From assembly GCA_003955985.1 (NCBI GenBank), contig CP033784.1, positions 744,001 to 808,000 of the forward strand: a stretch of 64,000 nucleotides of DNA. The letters run 5' to 3'. Position numbers and translations under genes: made by a program. Every line of letters begins with the position of its first letter. The first letter of the stretch is position 1. Positions 43,215-51,761 of this stretch are shown here, in pieces. The notes beneath the pieces were generated by a model, which saw only the letters and a list, made by a program, of their open reading frames with translations, was not told the origin of the DNA and made no database searches. The stretch is from Corynebacterium jeikeium. GTDB lineage: Bacteria > Actinomycetota > Actinomycetes > Mycobacteriales > Mycobacteriaceae.

Positions 43215-44879
43215 GTGCGCCCCACGAAGAAGTTGTCCCCCGCCGCATTCGGCGCAGCGTCCCCCGCCGTCTCCTCTGTGGAGACCGGTGCCGAGGCCCG
43301 GTCCGCGAGCCGAGTCTCAGCGGCCCCGTCGTCCCGGACGTCCTTCGTCCGCAGGGCGTTGGCCCCGGTCACGGCGCTCGCGCTGGCGGGCACGTTGCTG
43401 TCGGTGCCGCAGGCGTCGGCCGGCGGCTCCGCCGGTCCGGCCGATCTCGGCGGGTTGGACTGGGGCGCGTGCCCGACCGCGGCGATGACCGCGCCGGGCA
43501 CCGTGTGCGCGGACATCGACGTGCCACGTGATTATTCCGACCCGGAGGGCGCGACGATTTCCCTCACTGTCAGCCGGGTTCCGGCGACGGGGGAGCGCCG
43601 TGGCGTCATCGCAGGCAATCCGGGCGGCCCCGGCGGCGACGCGTTGGGAATGTTCTCCGACGAGGCCGTGAGGATGCCGACCGCCGTCCGGGAGCACTTC
43701 GACCTCATCGCCGTCGAGCCGCGCGGCCTGGCCTGGGGCACCCCGCTGAACTGCAACGTGGCGGACATCCCGATGACGGGTCTGCTCTCCGGGCAGGTCG
43801 GCGCGATGTACGCCTCCTGCGAAGCCAATGAACCGGGATACGCGGCGACCATCACCACGGAGAACACCGCTCGCGATCTCAACCATGTCCGCGACGTGCT
43901 CGGCCAGGACGTCATGCACCTCTACGGCCTGTCCTACGGCACGGATCTGATGAGCACGTACGCGACCCTGTTCCCGGACAAGACGGGCCGGATGGTGCTG
44001 GATTCCTCGGTCGATCCTGCCGACCGTTACTTTCGGCTCGGAGACTCGCGCGAGCCGTGGCGCCGCGAGGCTCTCAACGCGATGTTCCAGTGGATCGCCG
44101 ACCGTGACGACGAGTACGGCCTGGGCACCACCGCCCTGCAGGTGTACGCGCGCTGGTCGCAGCGCATCAACGAGGAGGTTGGCGCGCCGGGTCAGGTCTA
44201 CCCGCCGCCGACGCAGGTGGGCGACGTGCCCGCCGCCTTCGCCGACGACCCGGAGGCGTTCATGCAGCTGGCCGACGGCGTTCTGCCCGTCGCGTGGCGC
44301 AGCCATTCCTTCGCGGCGAACCTGATGCGCCCCGGCGCCGGCAATCAGTCGGTGCTGCTGCAGCAGACCTTCGCGGCGACGTACTCGGAGAGCATGTGGC
44401 CCGACATCGCCGACGCCGTGGTCACCGGCGAGGTGGAGACCCCCGAACTACCCGAGGGCGTGACCCCGGAAGACATGATGGCGCAGACCGAGGCGATGGG
44501 AACCATCGAGCGGGCGATCATCTGCAACGACAACGTCACCGCCGCCGACCCGTCCCGCATTCCCCGCACGTACCTCGACCAGTTCACCGGCGGCGACATC
44601 TTCCGCCTCAACGCCGATGCGCTGTCGTCGGGGCAGCTATGCCTCGGCTGGCCGGGGCAGGGCGCTGCCGTGGAACTCAGCGGCGACGCCCTCGAGTCGA
44701 AGCCGCTGCTGCTCCACTACGACCGCGATGCGGCGGTGACCGGCACGGGCGGCCGCGCGATGCAGGCGGTCATGGGCGGCGAGCTCATCGAGCTGCCGGG
44801 CCACGGCCACGGCGTGCTCGTCGCCCACAACGACGCCGACGAGATCGCCAACGTCGTCGCCGCCCACTACTTGGGCTGA
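43215..44879 (+). CDS. Secreted alpha/beta hydrolase, tripeptidyl-aminopeptidase type
   Basis: 554 residues from GTG 43215 (GAAAGG upstream); a GTG at 43203 is also in frame. A long N-terminus, then a twin-Arg-free signal segment FVRRALAPVTALALAGTLLS ending VPQASAGG. Catalytic landmarks: oxyanion loop IAGNPGGPGGDALGM, HFDLIAVEPRGLAWGTPLNC, nucleophile LYGLSYGTDLM (Ser near residue 240), and the C-terminal TAP-like domain with LPGHGHGVLVA holding the His. Paired Cys (ACPTAAMTAPGTVC; CNVADIP...ASCEAN) suit an exported enzyme. Probably cleaves N-terminal peptides; substrate unknown. Part of the GC-rich island. Confidence 0.87.
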   Translation: MRPTKKLSPAAFGAASPAVSSVETGAEARSASRVSAAPSSRTSFVRRALAPVTALALAGTLLSVPQASAGGSAGPADLGGLDWGACPTAAMTAPGTVCADIDVPRDYSDPEGATISLTVSRVPATGERRGVIAGNPGGPGGDALGMFSDEAVRMPTAVREHFDLIAVEPRGLAWGTPLNCNVADIPMTGLLSGQVGAMYASCEANEPGYAATITTENTARDLNHVRDVLGQDVMHLYGLSYGTDLMSTYATLFPDKTGRMVLDSSVDPADRYFRLGDSREPWRREALNAMFQWIADRDDEYGLGTTALQVYARWSQRINEEVGAPGQVYPPPTQVGDVPAAFADDPEAFMQLADGVLPVAWRSHSFAANLMRPGAGNQSVLLQQTFAATYSESMWPDIADAVVTGEVETPELPEGVTPEDMMAQTEAMGTIERAIICNDNVTAADPSRIPRTYLDQFTGGDIFRLNADALSSGQLCLGWPGQGAAVELSGDALESKPLLLHYDRDAAVTGTGGRAMQAVMGGELIELPGHGHGVLVAHNDADEIANVVAAHYLG

Positions 44880-44917
44880 CCGGTCATGCCGGGCTGACCG
44901 GTCCGAGATTGGGCCGG

Positions 44918-45130
44918 CTACTTGCCCTTCGCCTCGTGGCCTTTCTGCCACTCGCGCACGTCGTCGGAGTTCCGCGGGTTCAGCCCGTGGAGCTTCGCCG
45001 CCGGCACCGGCGCTTTGCCACGGCCCGCATAGCTGGTGAACGTGCCGCGCGCGGTACCGGTGAACTCCGCGCATTCGGCGACGGTCCACAGCTCGACGCC
45101 GGTGTCCTTGTCGATGATGCGAGGATTCAT
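44918..45130 (-). CDS. Small winged-HTH (AlpA/excisionase-like) protein, island copy
   Basis: 70 residues from ATG 45130 (MNPRIIDKDTG); a longer frame to 45175 adds residues without match to the paralogue. Core LWTVAECAEFTGTARGTFTS then YAGRGKAPVPAAKLHGLNPR is about two thirds identical to the native copy at 39660-39893, but its codons are much more GC-rich. It therefore came with the island from a GC-richer relative that keeps the same order tRNA-Gly then HTH gene. IS1249 copy 2 now separates it from the intact tRNA-Gly. Confidence 0.78.
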   Translation of the reverse strand: MNPRIIDKDTGVELWTVAECAEFTGTARGTFTSYAGRGKAPVPAAKLHGLNPRNSDDVREWQKGHEAKGK

Positions 45131-45297
45131 GCCGCCGGGACTAGTTGTGCGTGACGACGGCAAAAGACCCGACATGACAGTGCCACCGACTTGTTACCGA
45201 CGCTGTATGAAACCGTGACGCGCGCACGCGGTCGTGACATGCCTGTGACGGATTTCGGGGGTTAAGTGACAAAAAGTGTGTCTGATTTTCAGCCTAT

Positions 45298-46611
45298 TTG
45301 CTGGTCAGGCCGCATAAAACGGGCTTATATAAGGTTCCAGACCTTATTCAGGCCCGTTTCTTGCTCAATCCACCGGAATGGCTCCTGCATGTGGTAACAG
45401 GGGCCTGGTTGTCTTTCTGGGTGACTCCAAACAGACCCCGATGCCCTATATGCGCTGGGCAAATGAAGAAAAACGGCACCACAACCAAAGGGACAACCAG
45501 GTGGCGATGCAAAAACCCTGACTGCGGATGCTCAACAACACGACACCGCCCCGATCAGACCCACACCCGGGATTTCAAAGCGTTTCACACCTACGTCACC
45601 GGCACTGCTTCTTTAACCAAGGTGGCCGACACCTTGAATGTCTCCCGGCGCACACTCGACCGCCGGTTCACCTCATTGTGGCTTATCGATGTCCCTAACA
45701 CCCCCGATCCCAACCGGGTCTACGACCAAATCTTCATCGACGGCACCTACACCGACGCTGGCTGCTTACTTGTGGCAGCCAGCCACGACCACGTCATCGC
45801 ATGGCACTGGACACAACGCGAAACCGCCCACGCCTACACCCAACTACTCAAAAACATCGCCCCACCACTATGCGTTGTCCTCGACGGTGGCCAAGGCGCC
45901 TACTCAGCAATCAAAACCTGCTGGCCAACCACCCGCATCCAACGCTGCCTTGTCCATGCCCAACGCGTGGTCCGTCGCTACACCACCAGCCGTCCACGCA
46001 CCGACGCAGGCAAAGCTATCTACGCCCTGGCGTTGAAACTGACCCGTATCGCCACACTCGACCAGGCACGGGAGTGGACGCTGCGCCTGCATGACTTCGG
46101 ACAGGTATTCAAAGCATTCCTCAACGAAAAAACACCCCTCCCCAAAGAACGCCGCACCCTCAACAACCAGTGGGAATGGACCCACCTGCGAGTTCGCAAG
46201 GCATACAACTCACTGCTGCACCTATCGCGCAATAACTGGCTGTTTACCTACCTGCAGCCACCACCAGAAGCACTCGAACCACAGCGCTGGGCATCAACAA
46301 CCAACAGTCTGGAAGGCGGCGTCAACGCCCAGCTCAAACGCATCGCCGACGCGCATCGCGGCAGGTCCGGGGAACGCCAACGCAAAATGCTCGAGTGGTA
46401 CCTGCACTCGAAAACGCAACTGCCTGACGACCCGCTAAAGATCGCCAGGCAGTGCAATTACGGACAAGATCAACTCGCCAAAGTCAACGATCTTGTCCCA
46501 GAAGACCACAACAAAGCCGACCACGAAACAGGACGACCAGCCTTCTACGACAACGCTATCCCAACCGAATACCAACACAACATAGGAATCCGGAAAGGGC
46601 CCATGAGATAA
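45298..46611 (+). CDS. IS1249-like transposase (IS256 family), copy 2
   Basis: 437 residues from TTG 45298, or 416 from TTG 45361, which lines up with GTG 17391 of copy 1. Residues between the two (VRPHKTGLYKVPDLIQAR) align with the frame upstream of copy 1, favouring the long form. Same domains as copy 1: Zn-ribbon CPICAGQMKKNG/WRCKNPDCG, HTH KVADTLNVSRRTLDRRF, DDE residues in FIDGTYTDAG, CVVLDGGQGA and TTNSLEGGVNAQLK. No stop codons, so it may be active. Confidence 0.92.
   Translation: MLVRPHKTGLYKVPDLIQARFLLNPPEWLLHVVTGAWLSFWVTPNRPRCPICAGQMKKNGTTTKGTTRWRCKNPDCGCSTTRHRPDQTHTRDFKAFHTYVTGTASLTKVADTLNVSRRTLDRRFTSLWLIDVPNTPDPNRVYDQIFIDGTYTDAGCLLVAASHDHVIAWHWTQRETAHAYTQLLKNIAPPLCVVLDGGQGAYSAIKTCWPTTRIQRCLVHAQRVVRRYTTSRPRTDAGKAIYALALKLTRIATLDQAREWTLRLHDFGQVFKAFLNEKTPLPKERRTLNNQWEWTHLRVRKAYNSLLHLSRNNWLFTYLQPPPEALEPQRWASTTNSLEGGVNAQLKRIADAHRGRSGERQRKMLEWYLHSKTQLPDDPLKIARQCNYGQDQLAKVNDLVPEDHNKADHETGRPAFYDNAIPTEYQHNIGIRKGPMR
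45318..45361 (+). other. Hairpin at the 5' end of the IS1249 copy 2 transposase frame
   Basis: AAACGGGC..TAAGG pairs with CCTTA..GGCCCGTTT around a short internal loop, in the same place as the perfect stem of copy 1 but with a different sequence. Confidence 0.5.
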
Positions 46612-46696
46612 AAAGGGCCCACCCGGCGACACACCGAGCGGACACACTTTTTGTCACTTAACCCGATTTCGGGACGGATCCCGTCAAAAAGAAGAA

Positions 46697-46722
46697 CACC
46701 CTCCGACGCTGGCCGGAGGGTG
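46697..46722 (-). terminator. Terminator of tRNA-Gly
   Basis: CACCCTCCG/CGGAGGGTG with an 8-nt loop just behind the tRNA-Gly CCA; T-rich on the minus strand. Confidence 0.8.
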
Positions 46723-46730
46723 CTTTCACA

Positions 46731-46805
46731 TGGAGGGGATGACGGGAATCGAACCCGCGTCTTCAGCTTGGAAGGCTGAGGTATTAGCCACTATACGACA
46801 TCCCC
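46731..46805 (-). tRNA. tRNA-Gly (anticodon TCC)
   Basis: GGGGATG/CATCCCC acceptor, D arm GTATAGTGGCTAATAC, anticodon stem TCAGC/GCTGA with loop CTTCCAA (TCC), T arm CGGGTTCGATTCCCG, T73 and encoded CCA. Its 3' 49 bases are repeated, with one change, at 40003-40051. Confidence 0.95.
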
Positions 46806-47367
46806 ATAGACAGAATTCCGGCTTAGACGCTCAATCATCTCCACCAGACCGTGTCTTGGTACAAGGCATATTAACCCGTTAATGCGCACATACAAAAATC
46901 GATGCCAGGTTTTTCTCGAAGGCTTTAAAGAAAAGTGGCTGTGGCCGGGAAAAACAGAAAATGAAGCTAAAGCAACGTGGGGTATGTGAAACAGGCGTAT
47001 AGCCGTTGATTACACTGTCACACGACTCAACAAAGGGGCAGTCGTTTGAGAGGCTTCTTTGGGGAGTCGGCCGACGAATGGAGTGTTTGCAGTAAACGAG
47101 GCCGCCAAAAGCAGTGCCGAGGTGATGCAAACGCCCTGTGATATGCATGGTTTTCATGAAACCGGTAGTAGTTGGCAGGTTGGCTCTCGATGGCGTCGTA
47201 AAGCGTTTTCAGACAGAGCATTAGCCTGGTTGAACGCGTGGTTTTGTGATTTCATTAATCGTCAGGTAAATCTATACGGGTCCGTTGTGGAAACGCGATT
47301 TCGCGACTATGAGGGCCCCGGTGCAGATGCTCCAAAGGGGTTTCTGCTAGGTTTCGAATGACGCATA
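46806..47367. other. Intergenic region without a recognisable gene
   Basis: About 560 bp between tRNA-Gly and tRNA-Pro. AT-richer than its surroundings at 46850-46960, where the tRNA-Gly promoter (minus strand) should be. One GTCGTAAAGC motif at 47195-47204. Short open frames have no ribosome sites or recognisable residues, so I call none. Confidence 0.5.
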
Positions 47368-47444
47368 CGGGGTATGGCGCAGCTTGGTAGCGCGTCCGCT
47401 TTGGGAGCGGAAGGCCGTGGGTTCAAATCCCGCTACCCCGACCA
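47368..47444 (+). tRNA. tRNA-Pro (anticodon TGG)
   Basis: CGGGGTA/TACCCCG acceptor, D arm GCGCAGCTTGGTAGCGC, anticodon stem TCCGC/GCGGA with loop TTTGGGA (TGG), T arm GTGGGTTCAAATCCCGC, encoded ACCA. It lies 60 bp upstream of tig, the usual place in actinobacteria. Confidence 0.96.
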
Positions 47445-47503
47445 GTATCACGGGCACTCCCGTGGTCTATGAATTAATCATCGAGTTGCAGGAGAGTGCA
47501 CCA

Positions 47504-48880
47504 GTGAAGTCTTCCGTTGAGAAGCTCAATGAGACCCGAGTGAAGATTACCGTCGAGGTCCCGTTTGATGAGCTGAAGCCAGAGTTCGACAATGCCTACA
47601 AGGCACTGGCTCAGCAGGTCCAGATTCCAGGCTTCCGTAAGGGCAAGGCACCGGCAAAGCTGATTGAGGCCCGCTTCGGCCGCGGCCCAATCCTGGAGCA
47701 GGTGCTCAACGACATGGTTCCGTCCCGCTACGACGAGGTCGTTCGCGAGGAGGACCTGAAGGTTATCGGTCAGCCTGAGGTTGACATCACCAAGCTGGAA
47801 GATGGCGAGCTCGTTGAGTTCACCGCTGAGGTCGACGTCCGCCCGGAGATCGAGCTGCCGAAGTTCGAGGACATCGCAGTTGAGGTTGACCCACTGGTCG
47901 CCGACGAGGAAGCTGTTGAGGCTGAGCTGCAGAATCTGCTCGCTCGCTTCGGCACCCTGACCGGCGTCGAGCGCGCAGTCGAGAAGGACGACTTCGTCTC
48001 CATCGACCTGTCCGCCACCATCGACGGCGAAGAGCTGGAAGAGGCTTCCACCGAGGGGCTGTCCTACCAGGTTGGCTCCGATGACCTGATTGACGGCCTG
48101 GATGACGCTGTTGTCGGCCTGTCCCAGGGCGAGTCCAAGGAGTTCACCACCAAGCTGGTTGCTGGCGAGCACGAGGGCGAGGACGCTCAGGTCACCGTTA
48201 CCGTTCAGTCCGTCAAGGTCCGCGAGCTGCCGGAAGCTGACGACGACTTCGCTCAGATGGCTTCCGAGTTCGACACCATCGACGAGCTGAAGGAAGACCT
48301 GGCCCGCCAGGTCGAGAACACCAAGAAGGGTGAGCAGGCTCAGCAGGTTCGCGACAAGGTTCTGGCTGCCGCTATGGAGCAGACCACCATCGCTCTGCCG
48401 GAGGGCGTTGTCAAGGAGCAGGTCGAGGGCCAGCTGCAGCAGCTGCTGGGGCAGTTCGGCGGCGACGAGAAGGTTCTGAACTCTATGCTGGAGGCTCAGG
48501 GCACCACCCGCGAGCAGTTCGACGAGGACTCCAAGAAGTCCGCTGAGGAAGCTGTTCGCACCCAGCTGTTCCTGGATGCACTGGCTGAGGAGATCCAGCC
48601 GGACGTTTCCCAGCAGGAACTCACCGACCACATCCTGTTCACTGCTCAGTCCTACGGCATGGACCCGAACCAGTTCATCCAGCAGATTCAGCAGTCCGGC
48701 CAGCTCGGCAACCTGTTTGCAGACGTTCGCCGCGGCAAGGCTCTGGCCACCTCGATCCTGAAGGCTTCCGCCAAGGACACTGAGGGCAACGAAATCGATC
48801 TGAACGAGTACTTCGGTGAGGTCGAAGCTGAGGCTGAGAAGGCTGAGTCCGACAAGGCTGAGGACAACTCGGCTGAGTAA
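47504..48880 (+). CDS. tig: Trigger factor (ribosome-associated chaperone and prolyl isomerase)
   Basis: 458 residues from GTG 47504, with AGGAGAG 8 nt upstream. The ribosome-binding signature GFRKGKAP is near residue 45 in an N-terminal domain ([20 protein letters not shown]). The FKBP-like PPIase domain follows ([20 protein letters not shown], then [20 protein letters not shown]), and the long helical C-terminal domain ends in an acidic [18 protein letters not shown] tail. Helps nascent chains fold. Upstream of the clpP operon, as usual. Very strong codon bias. Confidence 0.96.
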   Translation: MKSSVEKLNETRVKITVEVPFDELKPEFDNAYKALAQQVQIPGFRKGKAPAKLIEARFGRGPILEQVLNDMVPSRYDEVVREEDLKVIGQPEVDITKLEDGELVEFTAEVDVRPEIELPKFEDIAVEVDPLVADEEAVEAELQNLLARFGTLTGVERAVEKDDFVSIDLSATIDGEELEEASTEGLSYQVGSDDLIDGLDDAVVGLSQGESKEFTTKLVAGEHEGEDAQVTVTVQSVKVRELPEADDDFAQMASEFDTIDELKEDLARQVENTKKGEQAQQVRDKVLAAAMEQTTIALPEGVVKEQVEGQLQQLLGQFGGDEKVLNSMLEAQGTTREQFDEDSKKSAEEAVRTQLFLDALAEEIQPDVSQQELTDHILFTAQSYGMDPNQFIQQIQQSGQLGNLFADVRRGKALATSILKASAKDTEGNEIDLNEYFGEVEAEAEKAESDKAEDNSAE

Positions 48881-48929
48881 GCCCCGCCGTTAGCGCGACG
48901 CATTCCTTATGCTGCAACGCTTATAGCGA

Positions 48930-48964
48930 ACAAGGGCCGTTCCTGAAACAAAGGGACGGCCCTT
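48930..48964 (+). terminator. Terminator of tig
   Basis: AAGGGCCGTTCC/GGGACGGCCCTT followed by TT; lies between tig and clpP1. Confidence 0.85.
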
Positions 48965-49020
48965 TTCGTTACCCTCTAGTGAACGACAAACTCGCACACG
49001 TACGAAGAAGGAGTACACAG

Positions 49021-49593
49021 ATGAGCGATAACGCCCAGATGTCGACGAACACGGTTTTCGACAAGCTGCTCAAGGAGCGCATTATTTGGCTGGGTGAGCA
49101 GGTCGACGACGAGATTGCCAACAAGCTCTGCGGTCAGATGCTGCTCCTGGCAGCTGAGGACCCGGAGGCGGATATCTCGCTGTACATTAACTCCCCGGGT
49201 GGCTCCGTCACCGCCGGCATGGCCATTTACGACACCATGCAGTTTGTTCCGTGCGACGTGGCTACCTACGGCATGGGCTTGGCAGCTTCCATGGGTCAGT
49301 TCCTGCTCGCCGCAGGTGCTAAGGGCAAGCGTTACGCACTGCCGCACGCCCGCATTATGATGCACCAGCCATCTGCAGGTATTGGCGGTACCGCATCCGA
49401 CATCACCATTCAGGCTGAGCAGTTCGCTGCCACCAAGAAGGAGATGGCTCGTCTGATTGCGCAGCACACCGGTCAGCCGGTCGAGCGCATTGAGGAAGAC
49501 TCGGACCGCGACCGCTGGTTTACCGCAGCTGAGGCTAAGGAATACGGCCTGGTTGACCACGTCGTGACCGCTCTCAAGGACACCGCACGCTAA
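49021..49593 (+). CDS. clpP1: ATP-dependent Clp protease proteolytic subunit 1
   Basis: 190 residues from ATG 49021, with AAGGAG at 8 nt; an earlier in-frame GTG at 48979 has no such site. Serine peptidase ring of the Clp protease. Catalytic Ser in [16 protein letters not shown] (about residue 94), His in [14 protein letters not shown], Asp in the following helix ([18 protein letters not shown]). In actinobacteria ClpP1 and ClpP2 form a mixed tetradecamer; clpP2 follows after 40 bp. Confidence 0.95.
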   Translation: MSDNAQMSTNTVFDKLLKERIIWLGEQVDDEIANKLCGQMLLLAAEDPEADISLYINSPGGSVTAGMAIYDTMQFVPCDVATYGMGLAASMGQFLLAAGAKGKRYALPHARIMMHQPSAGIGGTASDITIQAEQFAATKKEMARLIAQHTGQPVERIEEDSDRDRWFTAAEAKEYGLVDHVVTALKDTAR

Positions 49594-49633
49594 AAGCGGA
49601 CAGTAGCGAATAATTAGAGGCGATTTAATCAAC

Positions 49634-50263
49634 ATGGAGATGAACAATATGCAGATGCCGCAGTCGCGCTACGTGCTTCCTTCTTTCGTGGAGCACTCCA
49701 GCTTTGGTGCTAAGGAATCCAACCCATACAACAAGCTCTTCGAAGAGCGCATTATCTTCCTCGGCTCCCAGGTCGATGACACCGCCGCTAACGACATCAT
49801 GGCGCAGTTGCTGGTGCTTGAGGGCCTGGACCCGGATCGTGACATCACGATGTACATCAATTCCCCAGGCGGCTCCTTCACCTCGCTGATGGCCATCTAC
49901 GACACGATGCAGTACGTGCGTCCCGACGTGCAGACCGTGTGCCTGGGCCAGGCTGCCTCCGCGGCAGCCGTGCTGCTCGCTGCGGGTGCACCGGGTAAGC
50001 GTGCAGCTCTGCCGAATGCGCGCGTGCTCATTCACCAGCCGGCTACCCAGGGAATCCAGGGCCAGGTTTCCGACCTGGAGATTCAGGCGAACGAAATCGA
50101 GCGCATGCGCAAGCTGATGGAGGAGACGTTGGCTCGCCACTCCGGTCGCACTGCAGAGCAGATCCGCAAGGACACCGACCGTGACAAGATCCTGACCGCT
50201 GAAGAGGCCGTCGAGTACGGCATCATCGACCAGGTCTTCGAGTACCGCAAGCACAACGCCTAA
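49634..50263 (+). CDS. clpP2: ATP-dependent Clp protease proteolytic subunit 2
   Basis: 209 residues from ATG 49634. Catalytic Ser in CLGQAASAAAVLLAAG, His in NARVLIHQPATQGIQG, Asp in QIRKDTDRDKILTAEEAVEY. The hydrophobic-pocket residues and the longer N-terminal segment (QMPQSRYVLPSFVEHSSFGA) fit ClpP2, which docks the ATPase ClpX. In one operon with clpP1. A start at the second or third ATG (49640 or 49649) cannot be excluded. Confidence 0.95.
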   Translation: MEMNNMQMPQSRYVLPSFVEHSSFGAKESNPYNKLFEERIIFLGSQVDDTAANDIMAQLLVLEGLDPDRDITMYINSPGGSFTSLMAIYDTMQYVRPDVQTVCLGQAASAAAVLLAAGAPGKRAALPNARVLIHQPATQGIQGQVSDLEIQANEIERMRKLMEETLARHSGRTAEQIRKDTDRDKILTAEEAVEYGIIDQVFEYRKHNA

Positions 50264-50436
50264 ATGGGGACATGGTCTCTTTGGAGTGCTGCGCACTGGC
50301 CGTCGTAAAGCACCGGGCGAGATCGCGTGAAATTCGCCTCGCCCCTGGCGTGGAAGCCGGTATTTGCGCACACTCACGGTAGGCTGGTCTGAAGCAGTTA
50401 TTGGCAACGAAGCGGAAAGGCGGCGGCGGGAGCCTC

Positions 50437-51699
50437 ATGGCGCGTATGCAAGAAAGTGCGGATTTGCTGAAGTGCTCTTTCTGTGGAAAGAGTCAGAAGC
50501 AGGTCAAAAAGCTGATTGCCGGACCTGGTGTGTACATCTGTAATGAGTGCATCGAGCTCTGCAACGAGATTATTGAAGAGGAGCTCAACACCGGCGGCGA
50601 GGCAACTGGCAACGACGACCGCCTGCCGCGTCCGATGGAAATTCGCGACTTCCTCGATGAGTACGTCATCGGCCAGGACATGGCAAAGCGCACCCTAGCC
50701 GTCGCGGTCTACAACCACTACAAGCGCCTTCGTGCTGCAGAGACCAAGTCGGACAACGACGTCGAGCTACAGAAGTCGAACATTCTCTTGCTGGGGCCGA
50801 CAGGCTGTGGCAAGACCTACCTGGCACAGACGCTGGCTCGCAAGCTGGATGTGCCGTTCGCAATCGCTGACGCCACCAGCCTGACCGAGGCCGGCTATGT
50901 CGGTGAGGACGTGGAGAACATCCTGCTGAAGTTGCTGCAGGCTACTGATTTCGACGTCGAGAAGGCGCAGCGCGGCATCATTTACGTCGATGAGATTGAC
51001 AAGATCTCGCGTAAGTCTGAAAACACCTCTATCACTCGCGATGTCTCCGGTGAAGGTGTGCAGCAGGCGCTGCTGAAGATTCTCGAGGGAACCGTAGCCG
51101 CCGTGCCCCCGCAGGGTGGGCGCAAGCTGCCAAACCAGGAGTTCATTCAGTTCGACACCTCCAATGTCCTGTTCATCGTCGCCGGTGCGTTTGCCGGTCT
51201 GGAGAAGGTCGTGCAGGAGCGTGTCGGTAAGAAGGGGCTGGGCTTCGGCGCAGATGTCACCTCGGCTAACGACGCGGATATGAAGGATCCATTCCGCGAC
51301 GTGCTGCCGGAGGACCTCGTTCGATTCGGCCTGATCCCTGAGTTCATTGGTCGCCTGCCCGTCATCGCATCGGTCACCAACCTCGATGAGGACGCGCTGG
51401 TTCGCGTACTCACCGAGCCCAAGAACTCCCTGGTCCGCCAATACCAGCACCTGTTCGACATGGATGGTGTGCGCCTCACCATCGACGACGAGGCACTGCG
51501 CGCCATTGCTGCCAAGGCGATTAGCCGCAATACCGGCGCCCGTGGTCTGCGCGGCATCATGGAAGAAATCTTGGTTCCCGTGATGTTCGACGTACCAGAG
51601 CGTGACGACGTTGCGGAGGTCATTGTCCACAAGGAATGCATCACGGACGGTGCAGCGCCAGAACTCGTTGAACGCAGCGCGGACAAGAAGACTGCGTAA
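50437..51699 (+). CDS. clpX: ATP-dependent Clp protease ATP-binding subunit ClpX
   Basis: 420 residues from ATG 50437 ([11 protein letters not shown]), with GGGAG just upstream; the frame is open back to 50401. AAA+ unfoldase that feeds ClpP1P2. N-terminal zinc domain with [11 protein letters not shown] and [11 protein letters not shown], Walker [15 protein letters not shown] (about residue 120), Walker [11 protein letters not shown], sensor and pore loop GYVGEDVE, C-terminal [13 protein letters not shown]. The 173-bp gap to clpP2 contains a GTCGTAAAGC motif (50302-50311) and probably its own promoter. Confidence 0.96.
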   Translation: MARMQESADLLKCSFCGKSQKQVKKLIAGPGVYICNECIELCNEIIEEELNTGGEATGNDDRLPRPMEIRDFLDEYVIGQDMAKRTLAVAVYNHYKRLRAAETKSDNDVELQKSNILLLGPTGCGKTYLAQTLARKLDVPFAIADATSLTEAGYVGEDVENILLKLLQATDFDVEKAQRGIIYVDEIDKISRKSENTSITRDVSGEGVQQALLKILEGTVAAVPPQGGRKLPNQEFIQFDTSNVLFIVAGAFAGLEKVVQERVGKKGLGFGADVTSANDADMKDPFRDVLPEDLVRFGLIPEFIGRLPVIASVTNLDEDALVRVLTEPKNSLVRQYQHLFDMDGVRLTIDDEALRAIAAKAISRNTGARGLRGIMEEILVPVMFDVPERDDVAEVIVHKECITDGAAPELVERSADKKTA

Positions 51700-51708
51700 A
51701 GGTAGCTG

Positions 51709-51744
51709 AAAACCCGGTTAGAGCGCCTGCTCTAACCGGGTTTT
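51709..51744 (+). terminator. Terminator of clpX
   Basis: AAAACCCGGTTAGAGC/GCTCTAACCGGGTTTT with a 4-nt loop; near symmetric, so it may also serve the convergent TetR gene. Confidence 0.93.
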
Positions 51745-51761
51745 GATGTCTGTGTGGAGCC

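Larger units (their letters stand above)
45259..46664 (+). mobile_element. IS1249-like insertion sequence, copy 2 (IS256 family)
   Basis: 1406 bp, same length and orientation as copy 1. Inverted ends begin GGGTTAAGTGACAAAAAGTG. It lies between the island HTH gene and tRNA-Gly. The 3' half is nearly identical to copy 1, the 5' half differs at many positions. Confidence 0.88.
45251..46672 (+). repeat. 8-bp target duplication GATTTCGG around IS1249 copy 2
   Basis: GATTTCGG at 45251-45258 and again at 46665-46672, directly outside both ends of the element. It shows an independent insertion event at this site. Confidence 0.9.
40003..46805. mobile_element. GC-rich island between tRNA-Gly repeats
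   Basis: About 6.7 kb bounded by a 48 of 49 bp direct repeat of the tRNA-Gly 3' part. From about 40100 to 45200 the DNA is visibly richer in G and C than the rest of the window, with third codon positions almost all G or C. Cargo: GH1 glycosidase, MFS carrier, secreted hydrolase, a second copy of the neighbouring HTH gene, and a later IS1249 insertion. No integrase is present, so entry by homologous recombination through the tRNA region is as likely as site-specific integration. Confidence 0.75.

Noticed and set aside
17289..46664. Composite transposon like Tn5432 (IS1249 - cargo - IS1249)
   Set aside because: Each copy has its own 8-bp target duplication, the DNA between is mostly core chromosome, and no ermCX or other resistance gene is present.
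46879..47361. Small ORFs between tRNA-Gly and tRNA-Pro
   Set aside because: No ribosome sites, no recognisable residues and overlapping frames on both strands; treated as intergenic.
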